Of a DNA stretch of 64,000 bases, positions 18,662 to 29,052 are shown one piece after another; the first letter of the stretch is position 1, and every line of letters begins with the position of its first letter. The position numbers and the translations under genes are program-made. Location of the stretch: positions 248,001-312,000 of the forward strand of contig NZ_SSNY01000002.1 in NCBI RefSeq assembly GCF_004801285.1, written 5' to 3'. The stretch is from Ollibium composti (lineage in GTDB: Bacteria > Pseudomonadota > Alphaproteobacteria > Rhizobiales > Rhizobiaceae). Below the pieces are notes generated by a model that saw only the letters and a program-made list of their open reading frames with translations, was not told the DNA's origin and did no database searches.

Positions 18662-19501
18662 ATGAGCAAGGCAACCGCTTCCCCGGCCCGCAGCATCGCC
18701 GCCCATGGCATCCTGATCCTCTACACGATCATCGCCCTGTTCCCGGTCCTCATCGTCATCGTCAATTCCTTCAAGTCGCGGCAGGCGATCTTCCGCGAGC
18801 CGCTGATGCCGCCGACCGCCTCGACCTTCGACCTTATCGGCTACGTCACGGTGATGAAGCAGGGCGACTTCCTGCTCTATTTCCAGAACAGCTTCGTCGT
18901 CACCGTCGTGTCGCTGTTCTTCGTGCTTCTGTTCGGCGCCATGGCGGCCTTCGCGCTGTCGGAATACCGCTTCCGTGGCAATACGCTGATGGGGCTCTAT
19001 CTGGCGCTCGGCATCATGATCCCGATCCGGCTGGCGACCGTAGCCATCCTGCAGCTGATGGTGGCGAGCGGGCTGGTCAACACGCTGACTGCCCTCGTCC
19101 TCGTCTACACCGCGCAAGGCCTGCCGCTCGCCATCTTCATCCTGTCGGAGTTCATGAAGGGCGTCTCCGACGACCTGAAGAACGCCGGCCGCATCGACGG
19201 CCTGTCGGAATATACGATCTTCTTCCGCCTCGTGCTGCCGCTGGTCAGGCCCGCCATGGCGACCGTCGCGGTCTTCACCATGATCCCGATCTGGAACGAC
19301 CTGTGGTTCCCGCTGATCCTCGCGCCGTCGGAGTCCACCAAGACGGTGACGCTCGGCGCCCAGCTCTTCCTCGGCCAGTACGTCACCAACTGGAACGCCG
19401 TGCTGGCCGCGCTGTCGCTGGCGATCCTGCCGGTGCTCATCCTCTACATCGCCTTCTCGCGGCAACTGATCCGCGGCATCACTTCCGGAGCAGTCAAGTA
19501 A
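18662..19501 (+). CDS. Sugar ABC transporter permease (MalG-like)
   Basis: 279-residue permease with six hydrophobic segments and the conserved EAA loop [28 protein letters not shown], plus [17 protein letters not shown] in the first periplasmic stretch, as in MalG-type subunits. GAGGAGGCG precedes the ATG. Its stop codon TAA overlaps the ATG of the following oxidoreductase (TAATG at 19499-19503), so the operon continues. Confidence 0.92.
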   Translation: MSKATASPARSIAAHGILILYTIIALFPVLIVIVNSFKSRQAIFREPLMPPTASTFDLIGYVTVMKQGDFLLYFQNSFVVTVVSLFFVLLFGAMAAFALSEYRFRGNTLMGLYLALGIMIPIRLATVAILQLMVASGLVNTLTALVLVYTAQGLPLAIFILSEFMKGVSDDLKNAGRIDGLSEYTIFFRLVLPLVRPAMATVAVFTMIPIWNDLWFPLILAPSESTKTVTLGAQLFLGQYVTNWNAVLAALSLAILPVLILYIAFSRQLIRGITSGAVK

Positions 19502-20565
19502 TGAGTCAACCGTTGAAACCGCTGCGCGTCGTCGTCGCCGGCCTCGGCAATATGGGCCGCAGCCATGCGCTGGCCTATTTCGAGAATCCCGGCTTCGAGA
19601 TCGCCGCCCTCGTCAACCGCTCCGACGTGCCGCTGCCCGGCGGCTTGGCCGGCCACGAGATTCGCCGTTCCTTCACCGACGCCCTGCGCGACGAGAAGCC
19701 GGACGTGGCGGCCATCGCCACCTATTCCGACAGCCACGCCGACTATGCGGTGGCGGCCCTCGAAGCCGGCTGCCACGTCTTCGTGGAAAAGCCGCTGGCG
19801 ACGACCGTGGCCGATGCGCGCCGCGTCGTCGATGCGGCCAAGGCCAACGGCAGGAAGCTGGTCGTCGGCTACATACTGCGCCACCATCCGTCCTGGATGC
19901 GACTGATCGCCGAGGCGCGCAAACTCGGCGGCCCCTATGTCTTCCGCATGAACCTCAACCAGCAGTCTTCCGGCAAGACGTGGGAGACGCACAGGCAATT
20001 GATGCAGACCACCTCGCCCATCGTCGACTGCGGCGTGCACTATCTCGACGTCATGCTGCAGATCACCGACGCGAAGCCGGTCGAGGTGCGCGGCATGGGC
20101 GTCAGGCTCTCCGACGAGATCGCGCCGGACATGTACAATTACGGCCACCTGCAGGTGCTGTTCGACGACGGCTCGGTCGGCTGGTACGAGGCGGGCTGGG
20201 GGCCGATGATCTCCGAGACGGCCTTCTTCGTGAAGGACGTCATGTCGCCGAAGGGCTGCGTCTCCATTGTCATGGCCGAGGGCGTCAAGTCCGACGACAT
20301 CGACACCCACACGAAAACCTCGACCATCCGCCTGCATTCGGCTGCCACCGGCCCGGACGGGCGCTTCACGAAGCCGGACGAGCTTCTGTCGATGGAAGGC
20401 GAGCCCGGTCACCAGGAATTGTGCGACGCCGAGCAGGCCTTCCTGCTCAAGGCGATCCGCGAGGATATCGACCTGACCCGCCACATGGACGATGCGGTGA
20501 AATCGCTCGCCGTCTGCCTCGCGGCGGACGAGAGCGTGCGCACCGGCAAGACCGTCAAACTCTAG
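19501..20565 (+). CDS. Gfo/Idh/MocA family oxidoreductase
   Basis: 354-residue NAD(P)-dependent sugar dehydrogenase-type enzyme. The Rossmann motif [18 protein letters not shown] is at the N-terminus, [11 protein letters not shown] is the conserved EKP lysine segment, and [16 protein letters not shown] carries the family active-site His. It sits between permease and ATPase genes of the amino-sugar importer and is coupled by a 1-base overlap, so it probably modifies the imported sugar, for example oxidising or epimerising it before entry into the Nag/Mur route. The exact substrate is not deducible. Confidence 0.88.
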   Translation: MSQPLKPLRVVVAGLGNMGRSHALAYFENPGFEIAALVNRSDVPLPGGLAGHEIRRSFTDALRDEKPDVAAIATYSDSHADYAVAALEAGCHVFVEKPLATTVADARRVVDAAKANGRKLVVGYILRHHPSWMRLIAEARKLGGPYVFRMNLNQQSSGKTWETHRQLMQTTSPIVDCGVHYLDVMLQITDAKPVEVRGMGVRLSDEIAPDMYNYGHLQVLFDDGSVGWYEAGWGPMISETAFFVKDVMSPKGCVSIVMAEGVKSDDIDTHTKTSTIRLHSAATGPDGRFTKPDELLSMEGEPGHQELCDAEQAFLLKAIREDIDLTRHMDDAVKSLAVCLAADESVRTGKTVKL

Positions 20566-20576
20566 GGGGAATAGCC

Positions 20577-21575
<999 letters not shown>

Positions 21576-21591
21576 CGGCTATTGCCGGCGC

Positions 21592-22206
21592 TCATCCCTT
21601 TTCCATCAGGAACCAGGTCACGTCGTCCTGCGGGCACCAGCTGTCGCGCTTGTAGACGAAACCGTAGTCGAGCAGCTTCAGCCCGTACCCGTCGATCAGG
21701 TCGCCCGCGAAGTCCCGCTTGAACAGCCTGTCGGCATGGCCGCGATAGGGCACGGACGTCGGAACCGGGTTGTAGTATTCGGCCACCAGGACATAGTGCC
21801 TGCTGTTGCTGACGAGGTTGTCGTAGACGGCTTCGAGGAACTCGGGGTTGATGTGGATGAGCACGCCCGAGGTGAAGGTGAGGTCGACCGGGCTGTCGGC
21901 GACCGGATCGAGGATCGTGCCGTTCCTGATCTCGGCGACGCCGAGCGCCGCCGCCTCGTCCGCCGCCGCCCTGTTGATCTCGATACCGCTCAGGGCAAGG
22001 TCGGGCCTCAGCCGCTTGAGGGCGAGCAGGTTCAGTCCGATGTTGCAGCCGAACTCCCGGATGGAGCCGACGCCATGAGCGCCGCGCAGCATGCGCGCCC
22101 ATAGCGCGACCTTGGAGGACAGAAGCTGTTCGGAATTGTTGCGCTTGATGTAGTCCTTGCCGAAGGTGCCGGCCCAGAAGCTTTCCTGTTCGGTCTTGAA
22201 GTTCAT
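21592..22206 (-). CDS. Pseudaminic-acid-biosynthesis-associated-type methyltransferase
   Basis: 204-residue SAM-dependent methyltransferase. The N-terminal QESFWAGTFGKDYIKRNNSEQLLSSKVALWARML and the SAM motif IREFGCNIGLNLLALKRL, followed by LSGIEINRAAADEA, match the TIGR03587-type methylases that accompany pseudaminic or legionaminic acid pathways. The end DSWCPQDDVTWFLMEKG is also typical. No nonulosonic acid genes are in the window, so its acceptor is open. It follows the second methyltransferase gene by 28 bp on the same strand and is probably cotranscribed with it. Confidence 0.82.
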   Translation of the reverse strand: MNFKTEQESFWAGTFGKDYIKRNNSEQLLSSKVALWARMLRGAHGVGSIREFGCNIGLNLLALKRLRPDLALSGIEINRAAADEAAALGVAEIRNGTILDPVADSPVDLTFTSGVLIHINPEFLEAVYDNLVSNSRHYVLVAEYYNPVPTSVPYRGHADRLFKRDFAGDLIDGYGLKLLDYGFVYKRDSWCPQDDVTWFLMEKG

Positions 22207-22234
22207 CCTTTTGGCGCCTTCCGCGATTCCGGGT

Positions 22235-23137
22235 TCATGCGGGTATGGTCGTGTTCGCGTCGAGGACGGTTGCCAGGACGCCGGCGCTCTTGCGCAGGAT
22301 CGGCACGCCTTTGAGGACGGGATAGGCCAGGCCGGATTCGTGCGAGTAGAGGAACCCGTCGATTTCGCCCAGGCGGTCGTTGGCGACGGGACAGGCCCAT
22401 GCGGCCGTGTTCGCGCTGTCGCTTGCCGGCGGCCGGATCACATAGGCATGGGTGGGGTTCAACGGGTTCTGCGGTTCCCGGATGGGGATGCAGGCGAGCA
22501 GGTCGCCGCCGGCGGCGGCGATGGCGCCCGGAAGGTCCTTCACATAGCCCAGGCGGTCCATGCGGGCACGGCCGTCCGGCGAGTTCTTCTCATAGGACGG
22601 CTCGAACAGCACCGCGCAGGACCGGCAGACCCGCAGGATCTCCTCGATCGCCGCCAGTTCGTTGCCGGCGTTGGGTTCGAGCGCATGCGACGACCAGACG
22701 ATGTCGACGCTCTTCGCCTGCAGCGGCAGGTGCAGGAGATCGGCCGCGAAAAGGTCGACCGGACGGCACCCGGCATGGTCGAGGAATGCCCGCCCGTAGC
22801 AGAGCCTCGACCAGCTGATGTCGCAGGCGAGCATGCGGCCGAGCGAGGAGGAAAGCCGCCGTTCGAGATGCGCCAGCGTGGTGCATTCGCCCGTTCCGAT
22901 ATCGAGAAAGACGTCGCCGTCGCGCAGGCAGGGCGAGAGGATCGCGGCGACCTGGTCGGCGTATGATTCCAGGCGGTCGGCGTTCTTCAGCGCCGCGCTG
23001 GAATACGACCCGGCCTGCAGGTCGTAGGCGATCTCGATGATCTCGGCGTCGTTCCGGGATTGGCCGCGCGCCTGCCTGAGATAGTCGGTGACGTTGCCGC
23101 CGCTCTCGTAGACCTCTTTCGCGCGCCGGATGTCCAT
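22235..23137 (-). CDS. Class I SAM methyltransferase with C-terminal Trm112-like tail
   Basis: 300-residue protein. A Rossmann methyltransferase core (VFLDIGTGECTTLAHLERRL, LACDISWSRLCYGRAFL, ADLLHLPLQAKSVDIVWSSHALEPN) spans about residues 75-190. The C-terminal part ends SHESGLAYPVLKGVPILRKSAGVLA, like the YPI.DGIP(I/V)L ribbon of Trm112-family or O-antigen-linked methyltransferases. ATG 23137 follows GGAGG; upstream in-frame codons are not conserved-looking. It is paired with the TIGR03587-like gene downstream, so both may decorate a surface glycan or glycoprotein sugar. Its substrate is unknown. Confidence 0.8.
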   Translation of the reverse strand: MDIRRAKEVYESGGNVTDYLRQARGQSRNDAEIIEIAYDLQAGSYSSAALKNADRLESYADQVAAILSPCLRDGDVFLDIGTGECTTLAHLERRLSSSLGRMLACDISWSRLCYGRAFLDHAGCRPVDLFAADLLHLPLQAKSVDIVWSSHALEPNAGNELAAIEEILRVCRSCAVLFEPSYEKNSPDGRARMDRLGYVKDLPGAIAAAGGDLLACIPIREPQNPLNPTHAYVIRPPASDSANTAAWACPVANDRLGEIDGFLYSHESGLAYPVLKGVPILRKSAGVLATVLDANTTIPA

Positions 23138-23276
23138 GCCAAACCTCCAGTCCGCAACGGCCGCCAAGGGTCGTTGCGCCTTCGATTCGTCATGGATACC
23201 GGTTGAATCCTGCGCCAGCCTGACGCCGGCACTGCGCTTGAGGTCGGCTCGACGGCATGAGGCGCGGGCGTGCCCT

Positions 23277-23567
23277 TTAGGCGGCCCGGCGGGCGGCGTC
23301 CTCGATCGTCTCGACGCGTTCTTCGGCGAGCAGCCGCAGCCGTACCGTCGGGTCGGCGCCGAGCGGCGCATCGGTGGCGACGGAGAGGTCGGAACGGGTC
23401 AGGCCGATATCGGCAAGCTCGGCGTCGGACATCTCGCCGAGCCGGTGGAAGGCGCGGCGGTTTTTCCAGATGCGGAACACGGTCGACAACGTGCCGAGAA
23501 CACCGGCCTGCACGGCCGGGCGCGGGGCGACGCGGGAGGATTCGGCGGCAAGATGGGTGGCGGACAT
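23277..23567 (-). CDS. DUF1127 domain protein
   Basis: 96-residue small basic protein. The DUF1127 core lies in the middle: WKNRRAFHRLGEMSDAELADIGLTRSDL, with conserved Arg-rich helix and DIGL.R. The N-terminus is Ala/Val-rich without clear signal, and the C-terminus is a short charged helix (RLRLLAEERVETIEDAARRAA). DUF1127 proteins in alphaproteobacteria are linked to RNA turnover and phosphate or stress responses, and several are activated by LsrB/VtlR-type LysR regulators. Here the gene is divergent from just such a regulator, and its leader contains a CCTCCTCCC-loop hairpin. ATG 23567 has AAGGAG 8-13 bp upstream. Confidence 0.88.
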   Translation of the reverse strand: MSATHLAAESSRVAPRPAVQAGVLGTLSTVFRIWKNRRAFHRLGEMSDAELADIGLTRSDLSVATDAPLGADPTVRLRLLAEERVETIEDAARRAA

Positions 23568-23604
23568 GACGGGCTCCTTGACCGTTCGTGCACGCGCGAC
23601 CGCA

Positions 23605-23631
23605 CGCGGCCACCGGGAGGAGGCGGCCGCG
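23605..23631 (-). other. Leader hairpin with CCTCCTCCC loop
   Basis: CGCGGCC (23605-23611) and GGCCGCG (23625-23631) form a 7-bp stem; on the minus strand the 13-base loop contains CCTCCTCCC, the complement of a Shine-Dalgarno sequence. It lies 38-64 bp upstream of the DUF1127 start, so would be in its mRNA leader. It could mask the ribosome site of this or another message, or be a fragment of a larger anti-SD RNA. Confidence 0.45.
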
Positions 23632-23641
23632 GGTCGCGATT

Positions 23642-23719
23642 CACATGCCTTCATGTGGACAATGGCAAAATGCCATTGCATGATTGATAAATCCAACGAA
23701 TGTTTTTAATCTTAAACAT
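23642..23719. promoter_or_regulatory. Three palindromes in the DUF1127/LysR divergent promoter
   Basis: CACATG-cctt-CATGTG at 23642-23657, AATGGCAAAATGCCATT at 23661-23677 and ATGTTTTTAATCTTAAACAT at 23700-23719 are strung over 78 bp between the DUF1127 gene and the lysR start. The last has the T-N11-A form of LysR boxes and lies 24 bp ahead of lysR. Control of both genes by the LysR protein is the simplest reading. Confidence 0.5.
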
Positions 23720-23743
23720 CAATCGTCATGATGGATAAGCCCG

Positions 23744-24703
23744 ATGCAAGCGCCGCTCGACCTCGACCAGTTGCAGACCTTCATCGCCATCGCCGACACC
23801 GGCTCCTTCACCCGCGCGGCCGAGGAGGTGCATCGCACCCAGTCGGCCGTTTCCATGCAGATGCGCCGGCTGGAGGAACGCATAGGCAAGCCGCTGTTCG
23901 AGAAGGACGGCCGCATGAACAAGCTGACCGAGGAGGGCGACCGGCTGCTCTCCTATGCGCGCCGCATGATCCATCTCAACCGCGAAACGCTGGCCGCCTT
24001 CGACGACAAGCGGCTTGAGGGCACCATCCGCATCGGCACGCCGGACGACTATGCCGACCGCTTCCTGCCCGAGATCATGGCCCGCTTCGCCCGCTCCAAC
24101 CCGCATGTCGAACTGACCGTGGTGTGCGAGCCGACGCCGGGCCTTGTCGAGCACATCAAGCGCGGCAATCTGGATCTCGCGCTGGTCACCCACAACGACG
24201 CGCGCGGCCAGTCGGAAGTGGTGCGGCGCGAGCCACTTTTGTGGGTCACGTCGGCCAACCACGCCACGCACGAGCAGGAAATCCTGCCGATGGCCTTCGG
24301 CCGCCCGAACTGCATCTGGCGGCGCGCCGCCTGCGACGTGCTGGACGAGATGGGACGCGACTACCGCGTCCTGTTCACGTCGTTTTCGGCCACCGTCATC
24401 GCCGCTGCCGTGCTGTCGGGGCTGGCGATTTCGGTGCTGCCGGAATGCGCGCTCAGGCCCGGCATGCGGGTGCTAGGCGAGGCCGACGGCTTCGGCGCGC
24501 TGCCCGATTGCCGCATCGGCATCATGCGTGGCCAGACCAGCCGGCCGGAGATCGTCGAGGCGCTCGCCCGCCACATTTCCGAAAGCCTCGACAATATTTC
24601 GGTGCCGATGGTCGAGGAGGCGGCCGGCAGCTTCGATTTCGCGGCGCTCGCCTTTGCCCGGATGAAGCGCACCAAGCCGAACCCGATCGCGCCGGGCTGG
24701 TAA
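23744..24703 (+). CDS. LysR-family regulator, LsrB/VtlR-like
   Basis: 319-residue LysR transcription factor: N-terminal helix-turn-helix (LDLDQLQTFIAIADTGSFTRAAEEVHRTQSAVSMQMRRLEERIG) and a PBP2-type effector domain. Several sequence details recall LsrB/VtlR of Sinorhizobium, Agrobacterium and Brucella: the HTH wording, PDDYADRFLPEIMARFARSNP, and a Cys at VVCEPTPGL within a set of scattered cysteines that makes redox sensing conceivable. VtlR/LsrB proteins activate DUF1127 genes and an AbcR sRNA. The divergent DUF1127 gene fits this. The assignment to that subfamily is from memory, not alignment. Confidence 0.85.
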   Translation: MQAPLDLDQLQTFIAIADTGSFTRAAEEVHRTQSAVSMQMRRLEERIGKPLFEKDGRMNKLTEEGDRLLSYARRMIHLNRETLAAFDDKRLEGTIRIGTPDDYADRFLPEIMARFARSNPHVELTVVCEPTPGLVEHIKRGNLDLALVTHNDARGQSEVVRREPLLWVTSANHATHEQEILPMAFGRPNCIWRRAACDVLDEMGRDYRVLFTSFSATVIAAAVLSGLAISVLPECALRPGMRVLGEADGFGALPDCRIGIMRGQTSRPEIVEALARHISESLDNISVPMVEEAAGSFDFAALAFARMKRTKPNPIAPGW

Positions 24704-24721
24704 GACCTATGGTTTCTTGAC

Positions 24722-25669
24722 CTATCGCTTGCCGGCGCGGATGACGAGCACGTTGCCGGCCGCCACGAAGACGAGCCCGGCGAAGGCGTAGGCGGTCCAC
24801 TGGTAGCCTTCCATGACCGTCGAGACCAGCAGCGCGAAGATCGGGAACAGCACCGTCGCATAGCCTGCGCGCGCCGGGCCGATGCGCGACAGCAGCGTCA
24901 GGTAGGCGGAAAAGGCGATCACCGTCGAGATAACCGCCAGGAACAGCAGCGAGCCGAGATAGGAAATCGTCGGCTCGACGATGAACGGCCTGCCGAGGAA
25001 AAGGGCCAGCAGCGCCGAGAACAGCGTGCCGTAGACCATGCCCCAGGCGGTCATCGGAATGAGCGGCACGCCCCGGCGCAGGCCGGCGGCGGAAATCTGG
25101 TTGCCGAGGCAGAAGCAGAGCGTTCCCGCCACGCACAGCGCCAGCCCGATCACGGTGGCGCCCGACAGGCCGTGCGCGGCGATCTCCGGCGAGAACATCA
25201 GCGCGATGCCGAAAAAGCCGATCAGCCCGCCGGCCAGCACGCGCGGCGACGGCGTCTCGTGCAGGACGACGGCGGCAAGCAGGATGTTGACGACGGAGGC
25301 GAGCGAGAACACCACCGACAAAAGGCCGCTGACCAGATAGCCGGCGGCATAGTAGAAAAGCAGGAAGTTGGTTGAGAACATCAGCACGCCGAGGCCCGCG
25401 AACCGCACATGCTCGCGCAGGGGAAAGCGGATGCGCCGTCCCGATGCGACCACCCACACGAACATCAGCGCGGTGGCGATGCCGAAGCGCCAGACCAGGT
25501 TGACCTCGTTCGGCACCGTGCCGACCTGCAACCGGATGGCGAACCACGACAGGCTCCAGGCAATCACCGTCAGCGCGTAGAGCCCGTAGTCGCGCGGCTC
25601 GAAAGCCCGGTCGCGCGCTGCCGGCTGCGATGCGGCGGCCTCGGGCAGTGTCTGCGATTGGACGGTCAT
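24722..25669 (-). CDS. DMT superfamily (EamA) permease
   Basis: 315-residue membrane protein with ten hydrophobic segments in two EamA repeats (first repeat from [23 protein letters not shown], second from [23 protein letters not shown]). Family members export amino acids or other metabolites. ATG 25669 is preceded by GGAGGAA; the longer frame to 25840 lacks one. It converges on the lysR gene with an 18-bp gap. Substrate unknown. Confidence 0.88.
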   Translation of the reverse strand: MTVQSQTLPEAAASQPAARDRAFEPRDYGLYALTVIAWSLSWFAIRLQVGTVPNEVNLVWRFGIATALMFVWVVASGRRIRFPLREHVRFAGLGVLMFSTNFLLFYYAAGYLVSGLLSVVFSLASVVNILLAAVVLHETPSPRVLAGGLIGFFGIALMFSPEIAAHGLSGATVIGLALCVAGTLCFCLGNQISAAGLRRGVPLIPMTAWGMVYGTLFSALLALFLGRPFIVEPTISYLGSLLFLAVISTVIAFSAYLTLLSRIGPARAGYATVLFPIFALLVSTVMEGYQWTAYAFAGLVFVAAGNVLVIRAGKR

Positions 25670-25815
25670 GCGGTTCCTCCTGGCGCGAGACAGGTAGGGA
25701 CGCGCCGGCCCGCCGTCCATTGCATTCTTTTCATCGAAGGATTGAACGAAGCGATGGGTGGGGCCGGTGGGAACCAGCCCTTGACCCGCGCGGCCGGCCG
25801 CGTCCCTATGGCGGC

Positions 25816-27426
25816 ATGAGCGAAATCGATATCGAATCACGCACCAACGCCGCCGAATACACGGTGAGCGAGATTTCCGGCGCGCTGAAGCGCACGGTCG
25901 AGGACCAGTTCGGCCATGTCCGCGTGCGCGGCGAGATTTCCGGCTATCGCGGCCCGCATTCCTCCGGCCACGCCTATTTCGCGCTGAAGGACGACCGCGC
26001 CCGGCTCGATGCCGTGGTGTGGAAGGGCACCTTCTCGCGGCTGAAATTCCGCCCCGAGGAAGGCATGGAGGTGATCGCCACCGGCAAGCTCACCACCTAT
26101 CCGGGCAAATCCAACTACCAGATCGTCATCGACAACCTCGAGCCGGCCGGCGCGGGCGCGCTGATGGCGCTGCTGGAGGAGCGCAAAAGGCGGCTCGCCG
26201 CCGAAGGCCTGTTCGACCCGGCGCGAAAACAGCTTCTGCCCTATATGCCGCGCGTCATCGGCGTCGTCACCTCGCCGACCGGCGCCGTCATCCGCGATAT
26301 CCTGCACCGCATCCGCGACCGCTTCCCGCTGCATGTCGTCGTCTGGCCGGTCAGGGTGCAGGGCGAGACGGCGGGTGCCGAGGTGGCGGCGGCCGTCCAC
26401 GGCTTCAACGCGCTGCCATGGGACGGGCCAATCCCGCGCCCCGACGTGCTGATCGTGGCGCGCGGCGGCGGCAGCCTGGAGGACCTGTGGGGCTTCAACG
26501 ACGAGGCGCTGGCGCGCGCCGTAGCCGCCTCCGACATCCCGGTGATCTCGGCGGTCGGCCACGAGACGGACTGGACGCTGATCGACCTCGCCGCCGACGT
26601 GCGCGCACCGACGCCGACGGGCGCGGCCGAGATCGCCGTGCCGGTGAAGGCCGACCTTGAGGCGACGCTGGGCAACCTGTCGGCGCGGCTGCGCGCCTGC
26701 ATGTCGCGCGCTATCGACCGCAAGCGGCAGGCGGCGCGGGCCGCCATGCGTGCGCTGCCGCAGCCGGACCAGCTGCTGGCCGTGCCCCGCCGGCGCTTCG
26801 ACGAGGCGACGGGGCGGCTGGAGCGCGGCCTGTCCGTCGGCGTCGAGCGCAAGCGGGCGCGATTCGCGGCGGCAAGGCTGTCGCCCGCCACGCTGTCGCG
26901 CCGCATCGGCGAATGGCGCAGGCTTGCCGACCGCGACCTGTCGCGAGCGCAGGCGGCGTTGCGCGCCTCGCTGGCGCTGAACCGCCGCCACCTTGGCGGC
27001 GTCAGGGCCCGCCTCACCGTGCTGCCGTTGCAGCGGGCGACGCTGAAGGCGCGCGAGCGCGTGGCGACCGCCGGCCAGCGGCAGGAGAGGGCGATCGCGG
27101 CCCGATTGGAAAGGCTGCGCGCAGCGCTCACCCAGGCCGACCGGCTGCTCTCGACGCTGAAACTTTCCGAACAGGCGATCCTCGAGCGCGGCTATGCGCT
27201 GGTGCTGGATGATTCGGGCGCGCTGGTCCGGCGCGCCGCGGATGTCCGGCACGGCATGGGGCTGGAACTGCGATTCGCCGACGGCAGCGCGCATGCCGTG
27301 GCCGGCGAGGGAACCCCGGCTCCATCTACTCCCTCCGCACCGAAGCCGGCGCTCCCTGCACCTAAGCTGGCGCCAAGACAGCCGGCGAAGCCGAAGGACG
27401 GTGGCGGCCAGGGATCGCTGTTCTGA
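25816..27426 (+). CDS. xseA: Exodeoxyribonuclease VII large subunit
   Basis: 536-residue catalytic subunit of ExoVII, which degrades single-stranded DNA from both ends in repair together with XseB. The N-terminal OB-fold reads [46 protein letters not shown]. The catalytic domain contains [44 protein letters not shown] and [30 protein letters not shown] long Arg/Ala-rich coiled coil follows, and the C-terminus is a Pro/Ala/Lys-rich linker ending GGGQGSLF, longer than in Escherichia coli. ATG 25816 directly precedes the conserved part. No xseB is adjacent. Confidence 0.95.
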   Translation: MSEIDIESRTNAAEYTVSEISGALKRTVEDQFGHVRVRGEISGYRGPHSSGHAYFALKDDRARLDAVVWKGTFSRLKFRPEEGMEVIATGKLTTYPGKSNYQIVIDNLEPAGAGALMALLEERKRRLAAEGLFDPARKQLLPYMPRVIGVVTSPTGAVIRDILHRIRDRFPLHVVVWPVRVQGETAGAEVAAAVHGFNALPWDGPIPRPDVLIVARGGGSLEDLWGFNDEALARAVAASDIPVISAVGHETDWTLIDLAADVRAPTPTGAAEIAVPVKADLEATLGNLSARLRACMSRAIDRKRQAARAAMRALPQPDQLLAVPRRRFDEATGRLERGLSVGVERKRARFAAARLSPATLSRRIGEWRRLADRDLSRAQAALRASLALNRRHLGGVRARLTVLPLQRATLKARERVATAGQRQERAIAARLERLRAALTQADRLLSTLKLSEQAILERGYALVLDDSGALVRRAADVRHGMGLELRFADGSAHAVAGEGTPAPSTPSAPKPALPAPKLAPRQPAKPKDGGGQGSLF

Positions 27427-27444
27427 AATCCGGAAACGTAAGGG

Positions 27445-28581
27445 ATGGCCGTGGCTGACGATTTCCATCGAATGACGCCGGGCGGAAAGCCGAGGGCGCG
27501 TGCCTTCGGCATCGCCTTCGACGGCGAGCCGGGGCATTTCAACGCCATCACCGACGTCCCCGGCGTCGCGGTGGGCTACGCCACGCTGATCTCGGGCGAA
27601 GGAGCGCTGGCGGTCGGCAAGGGGCCGGTTCGCACCGGCGTGACGGCCATCCTGCCGCGGCCGCGCGCCGATCTCGCCGTGCCTGTCTTCGCCGGCGTCT
27701 TCAGCCAGAACGGCAACGGCGAACTGACCGGGTCGCACATCATCGAGGAAACGGGCGCGTTCGACTTCCCCGTGACCATAACCAACACCCATTCCTGCGG
27801 CGTCACCCGCGACGCCACGCTTTCATGGATGCACCGGATTGCGCCCGCCGCGCTCGACGGCGCCTGGGGGCTGCCGGTCGCCGCCGAAACCTATGACGGC
27901 TTCCTCAACGACATCAACGGCCATCATGTGGGGGCAGGCGACGTCTTTGCCGCGCTCGACACCGCTGCCGGAGGGCCGGTGGAGGAGGGCAGCGTCGGCG
28001 GCGGCACCGGCATGATCGCCTTCGGTTTCAAGGCCGGTTCCGGCACGGCTTCCCGCGTCGTGGAATGGAGCGGCCGGCGCTATACGCTCGGCACGTTCGT
28101 GCAGGCCAATTTCGGCAAGCGGCACAATTTCGCCATCCGTGGCGAACGGGTGGGAGAGGAACTCGCCGAGCCGGCGATGCGGGAAGGCACGGCTTTCGCG
28201 GAAAAAGGCTCGATCATCGGCATCGTCGCCACCGACGCGCCGTTCCTGCCGCATCAGCTGAAGCGGCTGGCAAGGCGCGTGCCGCTCGGCGTCGCCGCGA
28301 CGGGCGGCTTCGGCTATCATAGTTCGGGCGACATTTTCCTCGCCTTTTCGACCGCCAACGCCGAAGCCGCTCGCGGCGAGCGGGGGCGTCTGCTCGAGGC
28401 CGCGTTCATCCCCGACGTCGATATCGATCCGTTCTTCGATGCGGTGGTGCGCACGACCGAGGAGGCGATCCTGAACGCCATGATCGCCAACGAGGACATG
28501 ACGGGGCGTGACGGCAACTTCGTGCCGGCCTTGCCGAAAGTATGGCTGAAGCGGAAATTCGGCAGGAGAAATGCGGGATAG
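27445..28581 (+). CDS. P1 family (DmpA-type) aminopeptidase
   Basis: 378-residue member of peptidase family S58/P1, N-terminal-nucleophile hydrolases that self-cleave into two chains. The expected cleavage site is Gly255|Ser256 in AEKGSIIGIVATDAP, with Ser256 as nucleophile. Other family blocks are NAITDVPGVAVGYATL, GVFSQNGNGELTGSH, TNTHSCGVTRDATL and EGSVGGGTGM. DmpA enzymes release N-terminal D- or L-residues and some (BapA) cut beta-peptides, so a role in degrading unusual peptides is likely. There is no signal peptide, so it is cytosolic. It starts 18 bp after xseA stops, on the same strand. Confidence 0.9.
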   Translation: MAVADDFHRMTPGGKPRARAFGIAFDGEPGHFNAITDVPGVAVGYATLISGEGALAVGKGPVRTGVTAILPRPRADLAVPVFAGVFSQNGNGELTGSHIIEETGAFDFPVTITNTHSCGVTRDATLSWMHRIAPAALDGAWGLPVAAETYDGFLNDINGHHVGAGDVFAALDTAAGGPVEEGSVGGGTGMIAFGFKAGSGTASRVVEWSGRRYTLGTFVQANFGKRHNFAIRGERVGEELAEPAMREGTAFAEKGSIIGIVATDAPFLPHQLKRLARRVPLGVAATGGFGYHSSGDIFLAFSTANAEAARGERGRLLEAAFIPDVDIDPFFDAVVRTTEEAILNAMIANEDMTGRDGNFVPALPKVWLKRKFGRRNAG

Positions 28582-28603
28582 ACTCTAGCCGCATTTGCGC
28601 GAC

Positions 28604-28623
28604 GCCGGACGATTCCGTCCGGC
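28604..28623. other. Hairpin between convergent genes
   Basis: GCCGGACG (28604-28611) and CGTCCGGC (28616-28623) form a perfect 8-bp stem with an ATTC loop in the 54-bp gap between the convergent DmpA-type and DUF768 genes. No T-run follows on either strand, so it may block read-through or protect 3' ends rather than terminate intrinsically. Confidence 0.4.
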
Positions 28624-28635
28624 TGCAAAAAAGCT

Positions 28636-28896
28636 TCAGGCCGACCGCTTCGTACCGGGGTCTTCCCGTTCGTCGTTGGCGGCTTCCACGGCGTCTTCCA
28701 GGCGCGAGGCGATCAGGTCCTGGATGTCGCCGACCTCTTCCTGGATGTCTTCAAGCGCGATGCCGACCTCGGCCGCCTTGGCCGCGCATTCGCGCGCCAG
28801 CGTCTCGGCGTGTTCCTCGATGCGGACCGGCGTTGCCGGGCACTGGCATTTCTCGTCGATCCATTCCTGCAGGAATTCGATTGCATGTTCGCTCAT
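28636..28896 (-). CDS. DUF768 family protein
   Basis: 86-residue acidic protein with the DUF768 pattern: EFLQEWIDEKCQCPATPVRI near the N-terminus, then HAETLARECAAKAAEVGIALEDIQEEVGDIQDLIASRLEDAV. It is predicted helical and cytosolic. The family has no known function and is concentrated in Mesorhizobium, which supports the taxonomic guess. ATG 28896 with GGGGT upstream is chosen over ATG 28938, since the extra 14 residues are not part of the domain. The CQC pair is unusual in my memory of the family. Confidence 0.75.
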   Translation of the reverse strand: MSEHAIEFLQEWIDEKCQCPATPVRIEEHAETLARECAAKAAEVGIALEDIQEEVGDIQDLIASRLEDAVEAANDEREDPGTKRSA

Positions 28897-29052
28897 CGTG
28901 AACACCCCATCGCTCTTTGCACTGAAATTCGTGGACATTAACGGCCGGCGCCGCGGAAGGATGCGGCCCCGGACAATCCGGGCCGACGGCGCGAATCGCG
29001 CGAATGGAGCTGCAAAGCCTCAGGTTTCAAAGGAATCCGCCTTCTGGAGGAA

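Noticed and set aside
21592..23137. A pseudaminic acid biosynthesis cluster
   Set aside because: Only associated methyltransferases are present; no dehydratase, aminotransferase, synthase or CMP-transferase gene occurs in the window.
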